Shown: positions 1 through 7,177, counted from the stretch's first letter. The stretch: 7,237 nucleotides of DNA from Muribaculaceae bacterium (GCA_017557665.1 JAFYYI010000033.1:1-7237), one strand, 5' to 3'. The notes: generated by a model from the sequence alone, not told the origin. Translations and numbers: made by a program.

Positions 1-153
1 CCTGCTGGAAAGAGCGTCCGCCACATGAACAACCGTTACGAGAACTGGCGTGAGCACACTGTTAGCCTCAGCGCCTATGCCGGTCAGGAAGTGTGGATTG
101 CCTTCCACGATGTCAACTATGACATGTATGAAGTTTGGATTGACGATGTTACA
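1..153 (+). repeat. J domain copy A1 (C-terminal part only)
   Basis: This is the last third of a cleaved-adhesin/choice-of-anchor J domain. It reads through NRYENW, SLSAYAGQ, IAFHDVNYDMYEVW and IDDV. It closely matches the end of the J domain at 2992-3513: bases 97-150 and 3451-3504 differ at only 2 of 54 positions, including a 32-base identical run. The rest of this copy lies upstream of the window. A Pro/Thr/Asp/Gly linker (about 163-234) follows. Confidence 0.85.
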
Positions 154-3100
154 GTGAATACTGCTAGCACCACTCCCGACCCGACTCCTGGTCCCGATCC
201 GACACCTGGTCCTACCCCGACACCCGGTAGCGGCGATGCCCTCGTCATCAGCGCCGGTCCTGTCATCGAGAACCTGGGCCTGACGGCTGGCACCTACTAT
301 CTGGTTGCCTCCGCCACGCAGGCTGACTACACCGTCTACATCAACGTCGACGAGATGCCTTGCCCGGCCGTCGAAGCCGAAGGCTTTGCCTTCAGCCCGG
401 TTCCTGCCGACAACGAGGACGGCCTCGAGCCCGCCAGCGTCACGCTGCAATGGATGGTTCCCGAATATGCCACCGGTTGGCGTCTTGTCTTCGGTAGCAC
501 CTACCATCCGCAGGTGGGCCACCCGCAGACGATCATCTATCCAGAGGACGGCAGCTGGAGCACCGACATGGTCAACAGCTACACTGTGCGCAACCTCTGG
601 AACAACACCAACTACTTCTGGCACGTTGAGTTCAACAACGGCGCTTGCCCTGAAGGCGTGAGCAGCCCGATCTGGGGCTTCACCACCCACCTCAACATCC
701 CTCAGAACCTGAGAGCTTCTGACGAGACCATCTTCGAAGGCGAGACCGTCACCCTGACCTGGAACGCCGTGGTCGACCGTACCTATCGTTACTACTTCAT
801 CTACAAGGATGACGTGAAGATCGGCGAGACCACCGTCAACCAGATTGGCCAGACCACCTATACGGTGCCTGCCAGCGAGTTGGCCTACAACATGAACGGC
901 TATCGCTTCTATGTGACCGCTGTCTACGACGAAGGCGAATCAGATCCTTCGAACACGGTTGTCGTGAAGGTGAGCGGCTACAGCAACACCACCGGCATCA
1001 ACGGCTATGCCTACGAGCAGGACGGCGAGACCCCGATCGAAGGTGTCACCGTGACCATCACCGGCACCGACGAGTTTGGCGATGCCCACACCTACACCGC
1101 CACCACCGATGAAAACGGTTACTACCATGTGCAGGTCTACGTTGGCCACTACACCATGGCTGTTGCCAACAAGGAAGGTTACCAGACCACCGTCACCAAC
1201 CACGAGCTGCCCTTCGACGTGGCACTCAACGGCCAGGTTAACGATGTCAACTTCATCATGGACGAGAACTTCGTTGCTCCCGCCCACGTCTGCGCCGAAC
1301 TCGTCGAGGTCGATGGCGAAGAACTGGTGAAGGTTTGGTGGGACTTCGACTTCTACACCGCCCTCATCGAGGACTTCGAGACCGGCGACCTGAGCAAGTT
1401 CGACTGGGTGAACAGCGCCAGCTATCCTTGGACTGTCACTACGACCAGCCCGTATGAAGGCACCTACTGCCTGAAGAGCGGCGGCGCCGGCGTTGCCAGC
1501 GTCGTGAGCGACCTGAGCGTCACTGTCGACGTTCCGAACGACGGTAAGATCAGCTTCTACATCAAGCCGAGCTGCGAACAGAACTGGGACTACGGTTACT
1601 TCTACATCGACGGCACTCAGAAGGGTCAATTCACTGGCGCCGGCAGCTGGGCCGAGAAGAAGTACGACATCACCGCTGGTACGCACACCTTCAAGTGGAG
1701 CTACCAGAAGGACGGCAGCGTCAATGCCAACGACGACTGCGTCTATGTGGACTACATCACCTTCAACGTGCTGCCCGATCCTCCGGTTGTAGGCAACGAC
1801 TACAACTTCGATAATGGCTTGCAAGGCTGGACCAACATCGACGCCGACGGCGACGGTTATATTTGGGTTTCGAGCACTGAGCCTGGTGCCTACCACAACG
1901 CTGGCGTCGACCTGACCGGCCTCGGCCACAACGACTCCGAAGCTTATGTGCTTTCCGGTTCCTACACCAATGCTCAAGGCATGGCCCTGCATCCCGACAA
2001 CTACCTCGTTTCGCCTCAGGTGCAACTGGGTGGCATGGTTAAGTTCTATGCCCAGGCACAGGATGTCAGCTATGCAGCCGAGCACTTCGGTCTGGCTGTT
2101 TCCACCACCAGCAACACCGACGCTTCCGCCTTCACCACCATCCAAGAATGGACGATGACGGCCAAGAACGCTGGTCCTAAGAGTGGTGTCCGTGCCGTTC
2201 GTGCCGGCGAATGGTACGAATACACCGTTGACCTGAGCGCCTACAGCGGCATGGGTTATGTGGCCATCCGCCACTTCAACTGCACCGACGAGTTCATCCT
2301 GAACGTCGACGACATCACCATCGGCGATCCTGCCAAGGGTGGCGACCGTGCCTTGAACCACTACAACATCTACCGCACCGACTGCTACAACGACGGCCCA
2401 TTCACCGACGAGAACACCTTGTTCCTGGCCACCGTATGGCGTCCCGACACCGCTTACTTCGATGTGAGCTGGCCGGATGCTGCTCCTGGCGTGTACAAGT
2501 GGGGTGTGAGCTCCGTGTATGAAGGCAACCGCGTTGAGTATCCCGCCGAGCCTCGCGAGAGCGACATCGTGTGGTCGAACATGTGCAGCCCCTGCATCGA
2601 CAAGGACATGACGCTTGAAGACCTCGTGACCGTGAACGTGCTGCTCAACAGCGCCGACAGTCCGGAAGGCACCACGGTGACCTTCACGAACCTGCACGAA
2701 GGCGAGCAAGCCGCCCATCCGATGGATCCTATCACCTTGGATGAGACCGGCCACTATGTGTTCCCGAGCTTCCGCAAGGGCGACTACACCGTTACGGTTG
2801 AGCACGACGGTTACGAGACCATCACCGACACTCCGGTGAGCATCTGGGAGCCTGTCGACCTCCGTTACGTGATGATCGAGATCCTCTACGGTATCGACAA
2901 CCTCTACGTGAGCCGCACTGGTTGGGCCATGTGGGAAGGCCAGGGCGATGCCCCGACACCTGATCCTACTCCGGATCCTCAAGGTGGCACTTCGTTCACT
3001 GAAGGCTTCGAAGGCGGCCTCAACGGCTGGACCGTCCTGACCGTCAATGCCGATGGTGGTTACTGGGTGCACAGCGACAACAATCCTGGTCTCTATGACT

Positions 3101-6100
3101 ATACTACGCATGCCCACGGTGGTACCGGCTTTGCCATGTGCTACTCGTTCATTGACTACGATGGTGCCTACGACACTGACAGCTACCTCATCACTCCTCA
3201 GAAGTATGCTATCACCAATGGTTCAACGTTGACCTTCTGGGCCGACAACGCCAACGACAGCTATCCTGAGAGCTTCAAGGTTTGCGTGGCTACTGCCGAT
3301 AACCCGGGTGCTTCTGACTTCACGCAAGTGTGGAGCGGTAGCGCTAAGGAAAGCGGTGCCAAGGCCAACGTCCGTCACGATGCCAACCGTTACGACAACT
3401 GGCGTCAACACACCATCGACCTGAGCGCTTATGCTGGCCAGAATGTGTACATTGCCTTCCACGATGTCAACTATGACATGTACGAAGTTTGGATCGACGA
3501 TGTTGCTTTGACCGCTGGTGCTAAGGCTGGCGATCGTCACCTCGAGTACTTCAAGGTGATGTGCACGAGCATTGATGGTGAGCCTATCTTCAATGCCAAC
3601 ACCGAGCATCCGTTCTGCCAGCTGGCTACCGACGAACTCGTCGAAGGCGAGCAATACATCTGCAAGGTGGCCGCTGTGTACAGCACGGGTCAAGGTCCTT
3701 GGTCAGAAGTGGTATGGCAGTATGAGAGCTGCGAGAACTACGCCGGCACTGTCGACGGAGTGACCCTCGAAGGCAACACTGTCAGCTGGACGTATCCTGG
3801 CGGCGGCGACGGCCCGACGCCTCCTCCGACCACTGGCGAATGGTACTACTATGACAATGGCGACAACGTTGACGCCATCGGCACTGGTGGTGGCAACTTC
3901 TGGTGGGGCGTGATGTTCCCCGCTGGCAGCTACACTGGCAACCAGGTGACGAAGATCGCCGCCTACGGCTACATGCCTATGACGGGTACCGCCACCATCT
4001 ACCAAGGCGGCACCTCTGCTCCCGGCACCTCTGTTGGCCAGGTTGACGTGACCTTGGCCGGTAATAGCACTCCTGGCGGTGGTGTGTTCCATGAATTTGA
4101 ATTTGCTAGCCCTGTCGTTATCGATCCTACGCAGAACGTTTGGGTTGTGTTGTACAACGCCAGCGGTGCTGCACATCCTGCTGCTGCTTGCAACAACACG
4201 GGTGATCCTAACGGACGTTGGGTCAGCCTCGACGGTACGGTTTGGGAAGATCTTGCCACTTATAGTTTGGATTACACCTTCATGGTGCGTGCCTACATCG
4301 CTGGTGGCGCCAAGGGCGAGGTTGAGGTTCTCTCATACCAGCCTGAGACCGTCAGCAATCCTGGCACCTTGAGCTGCGCCATGGGTGGCAACCACGCTAG
4401 CAACCGTGCCGAGTGGACGTTTGCCAACGGCTTCGTGACCGATCCGGGTGCGATGGCCAACGGCGCCGACGCTTCATGGATCAAGGGTAGCCAAGGCACA
4501 TGGGGTCCTGGCTGCCAGCAGGCTAACGGCAACAGATGCGCTGACTCCTTCACGCTTGAGGCAGCTACCACGATCGATGAGATCACCGTTTACGGTTACC
4601 AGACGGGTTCGAGCACCACATCGACCTTCACGGGTCTGTATGCTCAGATCTACAACGGCAACCCGATGAGCGGCGGCACTGTCGTCTGGGGCGACGCCAC
4701 AGCCAACATCATGACTTCTACTGCCTTCACGAACTGCTACCGCGGTAGCGACGGTGAGACCACCGCTACGACCCGCCCGATCATGGGTGTGACTGCCTCT
4801 GGCCTCAACATCAGCCTCGAAGCTGGTACCTACTATCTCGTTTATAGCCTCGACGGCACTGGCTCAAGCGGTCCTTGGGCTGCCCCGCACGCTGAACCTG
4901 GCGTTGGCAACACTGGTAACGGTGTCCAATATGTCAGCACTGGTTGGCAGACCTTGCTTGATGGCGGCACTAGCGAACCTTATGGCTGCGCCATGAGCCT
5001 GCACGGCACCACCGGCAGCGGTCCTGATCCTGAACCCGGCGAGACCAACTGCCTCGGCGCTATGATCTTCGTGGACGGCGAATGGGAAGCTTTCGTTCCC
5101 GCTCCGACCAACACCTACACTTACGAAGGTGAAGGCGAGAACATCTGCGTCCGCATGGTCTACAATGGTCCTGCTGAACTGCCTGACAACAACATCTACT
5201 ATGCCATGAGCTGCGAAGAGTGCGTTGAGACCACGCCTACCTGCGCTGCTGGTGCTCCGATCTATGCCGAATCACTCGGTGAGACCGACCAGGTGAAGAT
5301 CTGGTGGGGTGAGCAAGAACCCGAGCCGCAACCCGAAGAGGGCGACACCTTCACTGTTGACTTCGAGGCTGGCATGCCTGCTGGCTGGACCACCATCGAC
5401 GCTGACGGCGACGGTAACAACTGGAACCTTGCCAGCACTACCATGGGCACTGGTTACGGCCACAACGGCTCCAGCGACATGATCTTCTCGATGAGCTACG
5501 ACAACAATAGTGGTGCTTTGCATCCTGACAACTACCTCGTGTCGCCTGCCGTGACCCTCGGTGCCGGCTCCACCTTCAGCTTCTGGGCTTGCGCTCAGGA
5601 TGCTTCTTGGGCTGGAGAGCACTTCGGTGTCGCTGTCTCCGACGACGGTGTCAACTTCACTACCATCCAGGAGTGGACGATGACCGCCAAGGAAGAGGTT
5701 AAGGGTGCTGTCCGCGACGGTCGCGCGCAGGGTGCTTGGTATCAGTACACTGTCGACCTGAGCGACTATGCTGGCGAAGGCCGCTACATCGCCATCCGCC
5801 ACTTCAACTGCACCGACATGTTCTACCTCGACGTTGACGACATCGCTCTGACCAACGGTGGTAGAAGCCGTGCCGACATCGTGAAGTACAACGTGTATCG
5901 CAGCGCCGACAACGTCACCTACGAGCAGATTGCCGAGGTGCCCGCTGTTGCTGGCCAGACCTACTACGAGTACATCGACACGCCTGAGGTTGGTACCTAC
6001 TACTACCAGGTGCGTGCCGACTACGGTGAGTGCGAATCAGAACCCGCTGTGAGCGGCGTCAATCCTGACGTGAACTACGTCACTGCCGAAGTTACTGGCA

Positions 6101-6339
6101 TCGACGAGCTCAGCAACGTGGCTCTGTACCCGAACCCGACCAACAGCAACGTGACGATCGAAGCCGCTGGCATGCGCCACATCACCGTGGTGAGCGTGCT
6201 TGGCCAGGTGGTCTACGACGCTGAGGTGGACAACGACCAAGTGATTCTGAACATGTCGCAATACAATGCCGGCGTGTACGTGGTCCGCGTTGCCACCGCC
6301 AACGGTGTCAGCACACATCGTGTGACCGTGGTCAGATAA
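1..6339 (+). CDS. Giant T9SS-secreted multidomain adhesin, gingipain/HagA-like (5' partial)
   Basis: The frame is open from base 1 and stops at TAA 6337-6339. The ATG at 25 lies inside a J domain, so it is not the true start. Visible residues number 2112 from base 1. Modules in order: end of a J (cleaved adhesin) domain 1-51; Pro/Thr/Asp/Gly linker 55-78; jelly-roll end 79-120; FN3-like 131-231 and 232-324; carboxypeptidase-regulatory-like 332-422; MAM-like 454-588; J 601-775; FN3-like 785-860; prealbumin-like 870-958; J 998-1171; FN3-like 1180-1250; jelly-roll-like 1281-1436 and about 1440-1678; short Cys-rich module 1683-1770; J 1783-1951; FN3-like 1959-2031; T9SS sorting domain 2032-2112. 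J-domain hallmarks are DADGDG, HPDNYLVSP, EHFG, DLSAYAG, IRHFN and VDDI, which resemble Porphyromonas gingivalis RgpA/Kgp/HagA repeats as I recall them. No protease active site is visible, but the N-terminus is missing, so a gingipain-type protease cannot be excluded. Surface adhesion or haemagglutinin-like binding is inferred; the ligand is unknown. Confidence 0.93.
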   Translation, partial: PAGKSVRHMNNRYENWREHTVSLSAYAGQEVWIAFHDVNYDMYEVWIDDVTVNTASTTPDPTPGPDPTPGPTPTPGSGDALVISAGPVIENLGLTAGTYYLVASATQADYTVYINVDEMPCPAVEAEGFAFSPVPADNEDGLEPASVTLQWMVPEYATGWRLVFGSTYHPQVGHPQTIIYPEDGSWSTDMVNSYTVRNLWNNTNYFWHVEFNNGACPEGVSSPIWGFTTHLNIPQNLRASDETIFEGETVTLTWNAVVDRTYRYYFIYKDDVKIGETTVNQIGQTTYTVPASELAYNMNGYRFYVTAVYDEGESDPSNTVVVKVSGYSNTTGINGYAYEQDGETPIEGVTVTITGTDEFGDAHTYTATTDENGYYHVQVYVGHYTMAVANKEGYQTTVTNHELPFDVALNGQVNDVNFIMDENFVAPAHVCAELVEVDGEELVKVWWDFDFYTALIEDFETGDLSKFDWVNSASYPWTVTTTSPYEGTYCLKSGGAGVASVVSDLSVTVDVPNDGKISFYIKPSCEQNWDYGYFYIDGTQKGQFTGAGSWAEKKYDITAGTHTFKWSYQKDGSVNANDDCVYVDYITFNVLPDPPVVGNDYNFDNGLQGWTNIDADGDGYIWVSSTEPGAYHNAGVDLTGLGHNDSEAYVLSGSYTNAQGMALHPDNYLVSPQVQLGGMVKFYAQAQDVSYAAEHFGLAVSTTSNTDASAFTTIQEWTMTAKNAGPKSGVRAVRAGEWYEYTVDLSAYSGMGYVAIRHFNCTDEFILNVDDITIGDPAKGGDRALNHYNIYRTDCYNDGPFTDENTLFLATVWRPDTAYFDVSWPDAAPGVYKWGVSSVYEGNRVEYPAEPRESDIVWSNMCSPCIDKDMTLEDLVTVNVLLNSADSPEGTTVTFTNLHEGEQAAHPMDPITLDETGHYVFPSFRKGDYTVTVEHDGYETITDTPVSIWEPVDLRYVMIEILYGIDNLYVSRTGWAMWEGQGDAPTPDPTPDPQGGTSFTEGFEGGLNGWTVLTVNADGGYWVHSDNNPGLYDYTTHAHGGTGFAMCYSFIDYDGAYDTDSYLITPQKYAITNGSTLTFWADNANDSYPESFKVCVATADNPGASDFTQVWSGSAKESGAKANVRHDANRYDNWRQHTIDLSAYAGQNVYIAFHDVNYDMYEVWIDDVALTAGAKAGDRHLEYFKVMCTSIDGEPIFNANTEHPFCQLATDELVEGEQYICKVAAVYSTGQGPWSEVVWQYESCENYAGTVDGVTLEGNTVSWTYPGGGDGPTPPPTTGEWYYYDNGDNVDAIGTGGGNFWWGVMFPAGSYTGNQVTKIAAYGYMPMTGTATIYQGGTSAPGTSVGQVDVTLAGNSTPGGGVFHEFEFASPVVIDPTQNVWVVLYNASGAAHPAAACNNTGDPNGRWVSLDGTVWEDLATYSLDYTFMVRAYIAGGAKGEVEVLSYQPETVSNPGTLSCAMGGNHASNRAEWTFANGFVTDPGAMANGADASWIKGSQGTWGPGCQQANGNRCADSFTLEAATTIDEITVYGYQTGSSTTSTFTGLYAQIYNGNPMSGGTVVWGDATANIMTSTAFTNCYRGSDGETTATTRPIMGVTASGLNISLEAGTYYLVYSLDGTGSSGPWAAPHAEPGVGNTGNGVQYVSTGWQTLLDGGTSEPYGCAMSLHGTTGSGPDPEPGETNCLGAMIFVDGEWEAFVPAPTNTYTYEGEGENICVRMVYNGPAELPDNNIYYAMSCEECVETTPTCAAGAPIYAESLGETDQVKIWWGEQEPEPQPEEGDTFTVDFEAGMPAGWTTIDADGDGNNWNLASTTMGTGYGHNGSSDMIFSMSYDNNSGALHPDNYLVSPAVTLGAGSTFSFWACAQDASWAGEHFGVAVSDDGVNFTTIQEWTMTAKEEVKGAVRDGRAQGAWYQYTVDLSDYAGEGRYIAIRHFNCTDMFYLDVDDIALTNGGRSRADIVKYNVYRSADNVTYEQIAEVPAVAGQTYYEYIDTPEVGTYYYQVRADYGECESEPAVSGVNPDVNYVTAEVTGIDELSNVALYPNPTNSNVTIEAAGMRHITVVSVLGQVVYDAEVDNDQVILNMSQYNAGVYVVRVATANGVSTHRVTVVR
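988..1265 (+). other. Carboxypeptidase-regulatory-like module
   Basis: The encoded segment starts GINGYAYEQDGETPIEGVTV and continues through TTDENGYYHV, VGHYTMAVANKEGY and VNDVNFIM. This is the typical prealbumin-like seven-strand pattern (G-x-V...P-x-x-G-V-x-V...T-D-x-x-G-x-Y). In large surface proteins such modules act as structural spacers. A more divergent relative lies at 2608-2874, where DETGHYVFPSFRKGDYTVTV is visible. Confidence 0.75.
1801..2325 (+). repeat. J domain copy B1 (cleaved adhesin)
   Basis: A complete J domain begins YNFDNGLQGW, with a DADGDG acidic loop at 1840-1857 that resembles a calcium-binding loop. It continues with HPDNYLVSP, AEHFGLAVS, TTIQEWTMTAK and AIRHFNCTD and ends with VDDITIG. 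It is more like the copy at 5347-5853 than the one at 2992-3513: bases 2263-2289 are identical to 5791-5817. An FN3-like module (2353-2580) with a YNIYRTD start and an IVWSN end follows, the usual J-plus-FN3 pairing in Bacteroidales adhesins. Confidence 0.87.
2992..3513 (+). repeat. J domain copy A2 (cleaved adhesin)
   Basis: A complete J domain runs from FTEGFEGGLNGW through DSYLITP, LTFWADNAND, FKVCVATAD, RYDNWRQHTIDLSAYAGQ and FHDVNYDMYEVW to IDDVALT. A short Pro/Asp linker (about 2950-2985) precedes it. It lacks the full DADGDG loop of the B copies, having NADGG instead. Its C-terminal part is nearly identical to the fragment at the start of the window, so the two form subtype A. Confidence 0.87.
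3841..5034 (+). other. Two jelly-roll-like modules of uncertain family
   Basis: The first module (3841-4308) is rich in aromatic and Gly residues and follows a Gly/Pro/Thr linker. The pattern IAAYGYMP, TATIYQGG, VWVVLYNASG and YTFMVRAYI fits a beta-sandwich. The second (about 4309-5034) has ITVYGYQTG, LYAQIYNGNP and LEAGTYYLVYSLDG. The stretch at 238-345 contains LTAGTYYLVASAT and looks like the end of a third such module. I do not recognise a named family with confidence; carbohydrate or polymer binding is possible but unproven. No catalytic motif is visible. Confidence 0.5.
5347..5853 (+). repeat. J domain copy B2 (cleaved adhesin)
   Basis: A complete J domain runs from FTVDFEAGMPAGW through DADGDG (5398-5415), HPDNYLVSP, EHFGVAVSDDG, TTIQEWTMTAK, YTVDLSDYAGEG and IAIRHFNCTD to VDDIALT. 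A Pro/Glu linker (about 5311-5346) precedes it and a YNVYR-type FN3-like module (5875-6093) follows. It pairs with the 1801-2325 copy at both protein and DNA level and is the last adhesin module before the sorting domain. Confidence 0.88.
6094..6336 (+). other. T9SS type A C-terminal sorting domain
   Basis: The last 81 residues have the features of the Por_Secre_tail/TIGR04183 class: a VALYPNPT motif (Tyr codon at 6127) near the start, a central VVSVLGQVVYD strand pair, an LNMSQYNAGVYVVRV segment, and a basic end (HRVTVVR). In this family the domain directs export through the T9SS and is cleaved on attachment to surface lipopolysaccharide. It implies a signal peptide at the unseen N-terminus. 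Confidence 0.95.
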
Positions 6340-6354
6340 ATGAAATAGGTGAGT

Positions 6355-6386
6355 TTGTGGAGACGCGACTTGTCGCGTCTCTACGA
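6355..6386. repeat. Palindrome just after the stop codon
   Basis: GAGACGCGAC (6360-6369) and GTCGCGTCTC (6372-6381) are perfect reverse complements separated by TT. Outward pairing continues with G·T and T-A/G-C pairs to about 6355/6386. No T-run follows, so it is not a classical terminator. It may protect the 3' end of the mRNA or be a dispersed REP-like palindrome. Confidence 0.8.
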
Positions 6387-6415
6387 CCGCCAGTCATTTA
6401 CCACACATCAAACCG

Positions 6416-6451
6416 AAAGGCGACCCCATACGGGGCCGCCTTTCTTTTTTT
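6416..6451 (+). terminator. Intrinsic (rho-independent) terminator
   Basis: AAAGGCGACCCC (6416-6427) pairs with GGGGCCGCCTTT (6432-6443) as a 12-base stem with a single A·C mismatch and an ATAC loop. C and seven T residues (6445-6451) follow. The orientation and the distance of 77 bases after the stop codon fit termination of the adhesin transcript. Confidence 0.9.
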
Positions 6452-6466
6452 GTGCTGCGATATAGG

Positions 6467-6514
6467 GACCCGACGCTGAAGCATCGGGGTGTGGTCGGGT
6501 CGCCCTTTCAGGGC
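6467..6514. repeat. Two small inverted repeats
   Basis: GACCCGAC (6467-6474) pairs perfectly with GTCGGGTC (6494-6501) around a 19-base loop. Immediately after it, GCCCT (6502-6506) pairs with AGGGC (6510-6514) around TTC. Neither is followed by a T-run. They mark the left edge of the GC-rich repeat tract and look like REP-type hairpins rather than gene parts. Confidence 0.55.
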
Positions 6515-6688
6515 TTTGCGTATGCGTCGCCTTGCGCCGGACTGCCGCTTTGCGCCATTGACTCGCTTTGCGTCGTCGAATCGGAGATTTGCGTGCGAAG
6601 CGCGGCAATCCAGTAGACCGGACTCTGACGTCGCTTTGCGTCTGACTGCCGCTTTGCGCCAGACTGCCGCTTCGCGTCATTGCGAGGA
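6512..6688. repeat. Degenerate short GC-rich repeat cluster
   Basis: The core GACTGCCGCTTTGCGCC occurs exactly at 6540-6556 and 6644-6660, with a third variant beginning at 6662. Related TCGCTTTGCGTC units lie at 6563-6574 and 6631-6642. Spacing is irregular, so this is an interspersed cluster rather than a clean tandem array. Open frames through it are made of Arg/Ala/Ser-rich low-complexity sequence and look spurious. No gene is supported. Confidence 0.7.
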
Positions 6689-6866
6689 GGTACGACGAAG
6701 CAATCCAGGGGTGAGGCTGTAACGAAACTAGGATGCTGCCAAGCTGTAGGCATTCCCATAAACAAAGCCGGCACTAGTGTGACGCCTTATTGCTTGGTAA
6801 GCTCGTCATCTGGATTGACTTCGTCGAATCTGCGATTTGCTTCGTTCCTCGCAATGACGCGAAGCG
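6668..6866. repeat. Inverted-repeat-bounded element (REP/MITE-like)
   Basis: Bases 6668-6688 are the exact reverse complement of 6846-6866 (21 of 21). Inside these, CGACGAAGCAATCCAG (6693-6708) pairs with 6810-6826, with one extra base on the right. The core of about 100 bases (6709-6809) has no credible reading frame. The arm motif (CATTGCGAGGA...GAAGCAATCCAG) resembles a dispersed palindromic repeat I recall from many bacterial genomes. The right arm holds about 19 additional bases, partly a copy of 6573-6592. No target-site duplication is evident. Confidence 0.7.
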
Positions 6867-6927
6867 ACAATAGGGGAGCCGCTTCGCTTCGCTCGCGGAG
6901 GTCTCACTGATACAATGACGCGAAGCG
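6852..6927. repeat. 15-base direct repeat flanking a small GC-rich palindromic patch
   Basis: CAATGACGCGAAGCG is present identically at 6852-6866 and 6913-6927. Between them lies CCGCTTCGCTTCGCTCGCGG (6879-6898), whose CCGC and GCGG ends are complementary. The second copy appears to be an orphan half of the REP-like arm. It closes the GC-rich tract, after which the DNA becomes AT-rich. Confidence 0.65.
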
Positions 6928-7076
6928 TGCGTGGGTGCGAAGCCCTGATAAGTTTGTTTCAAGCAAAACATCATTTTTTCATAATGTATCCTTCAAATCC
7001 ACAAAAAGTATCCGTTTATTCCACTATTGGACTAAGGGGATAATTATAGTTGACAGTCATTCCAATGTAATTACAA

Positions 7077-7092
7077 CAAAAACGCGTTTTTG
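7077..7092. repeat. Perfect 16-base palindrome
   Basis: CAAAAACGCGTTTTTG is its own reverse complement over all 16 bases. It lies about 130 bases before the downstream start codon. It could be a dimeric regulator site; as a loopless palindrome it makes a poor RNA hairpin. The function is unassigned. Confidence 0.55.
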
Positions 7093-7142
7093 ACATATGC
7101 ATCCGAACCCCAAACGGATATTGAAGACAATTCATTCGCTAG

Positions 7143-7177
7143 AATATTCCACTGCCTTGCATAAGGGCAGGAATATT
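7143..7177 (+). promoter_or_regulatory. Leader hairpin upstream of the downstream gene
   Basis: AATATTC (7143-7149) pairs with GAATATT (7171-7177) and CTGCC (7152-7156) pairs with GGCAG (7166-7170), with CA bulged on the left. Inner TT/AA pairs are possible around GCAT. It ends 45 bases before the ATG, so it may sit in the 5' untranslated region or act as an operator. No T-run follows, which argues against a terminator. Confidence 0.5.

Noticed and set aside
25..27. ATG as the start of the large gene
   Set aside because: It falls inside a J-domain repeat and the frame is open to base 1, where the residues still align with the second copy near 3350; the true start is upstream.
940..3117. Long minus-strand open frame (725 codons)
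   Set aside because: It lies wholly antisense to the adhesin. Its Val/Ala/His/Gly-rich product mirrors the GC-biased codons of the plus strand and shows no recognisable domain.
3223..4586. Several 90-157-codon minus-strand frames
   Set aside because: All overlap the adhesin frame, have skewed composition and lack any motif; they are shadows of GC-rich coding DNA.
6512..6930. CRISPR array
   Set aside because: Repeats are degenerate, irregularly spaced and partly inverted, without uniform spacers; no cas gene is visible.
6408..6974. Short open frames on both strands in the intergenic region
   Set aside because: They run through the terminator and the REP-like repeats, overlap one another on opposite strands, and give Arg/Ser/Ala-rich low-complexity peptides without start signals.
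6984..7043. A 19-codon frame (MYPSNPQKVSVYSTIGLRG) in the leader
   Set aside because: There is no ribosome-binding signal, no run of regulatory codons and no conservation data; such a short frame is expected by chance in this leader.
7077..7092. Palindrome as a bidirectional terminator
   Set aside because: The T-run belongs to the palindrome itself and there is no GC-rich stem with a loop, so a stable terminator hairpin is unlikely.
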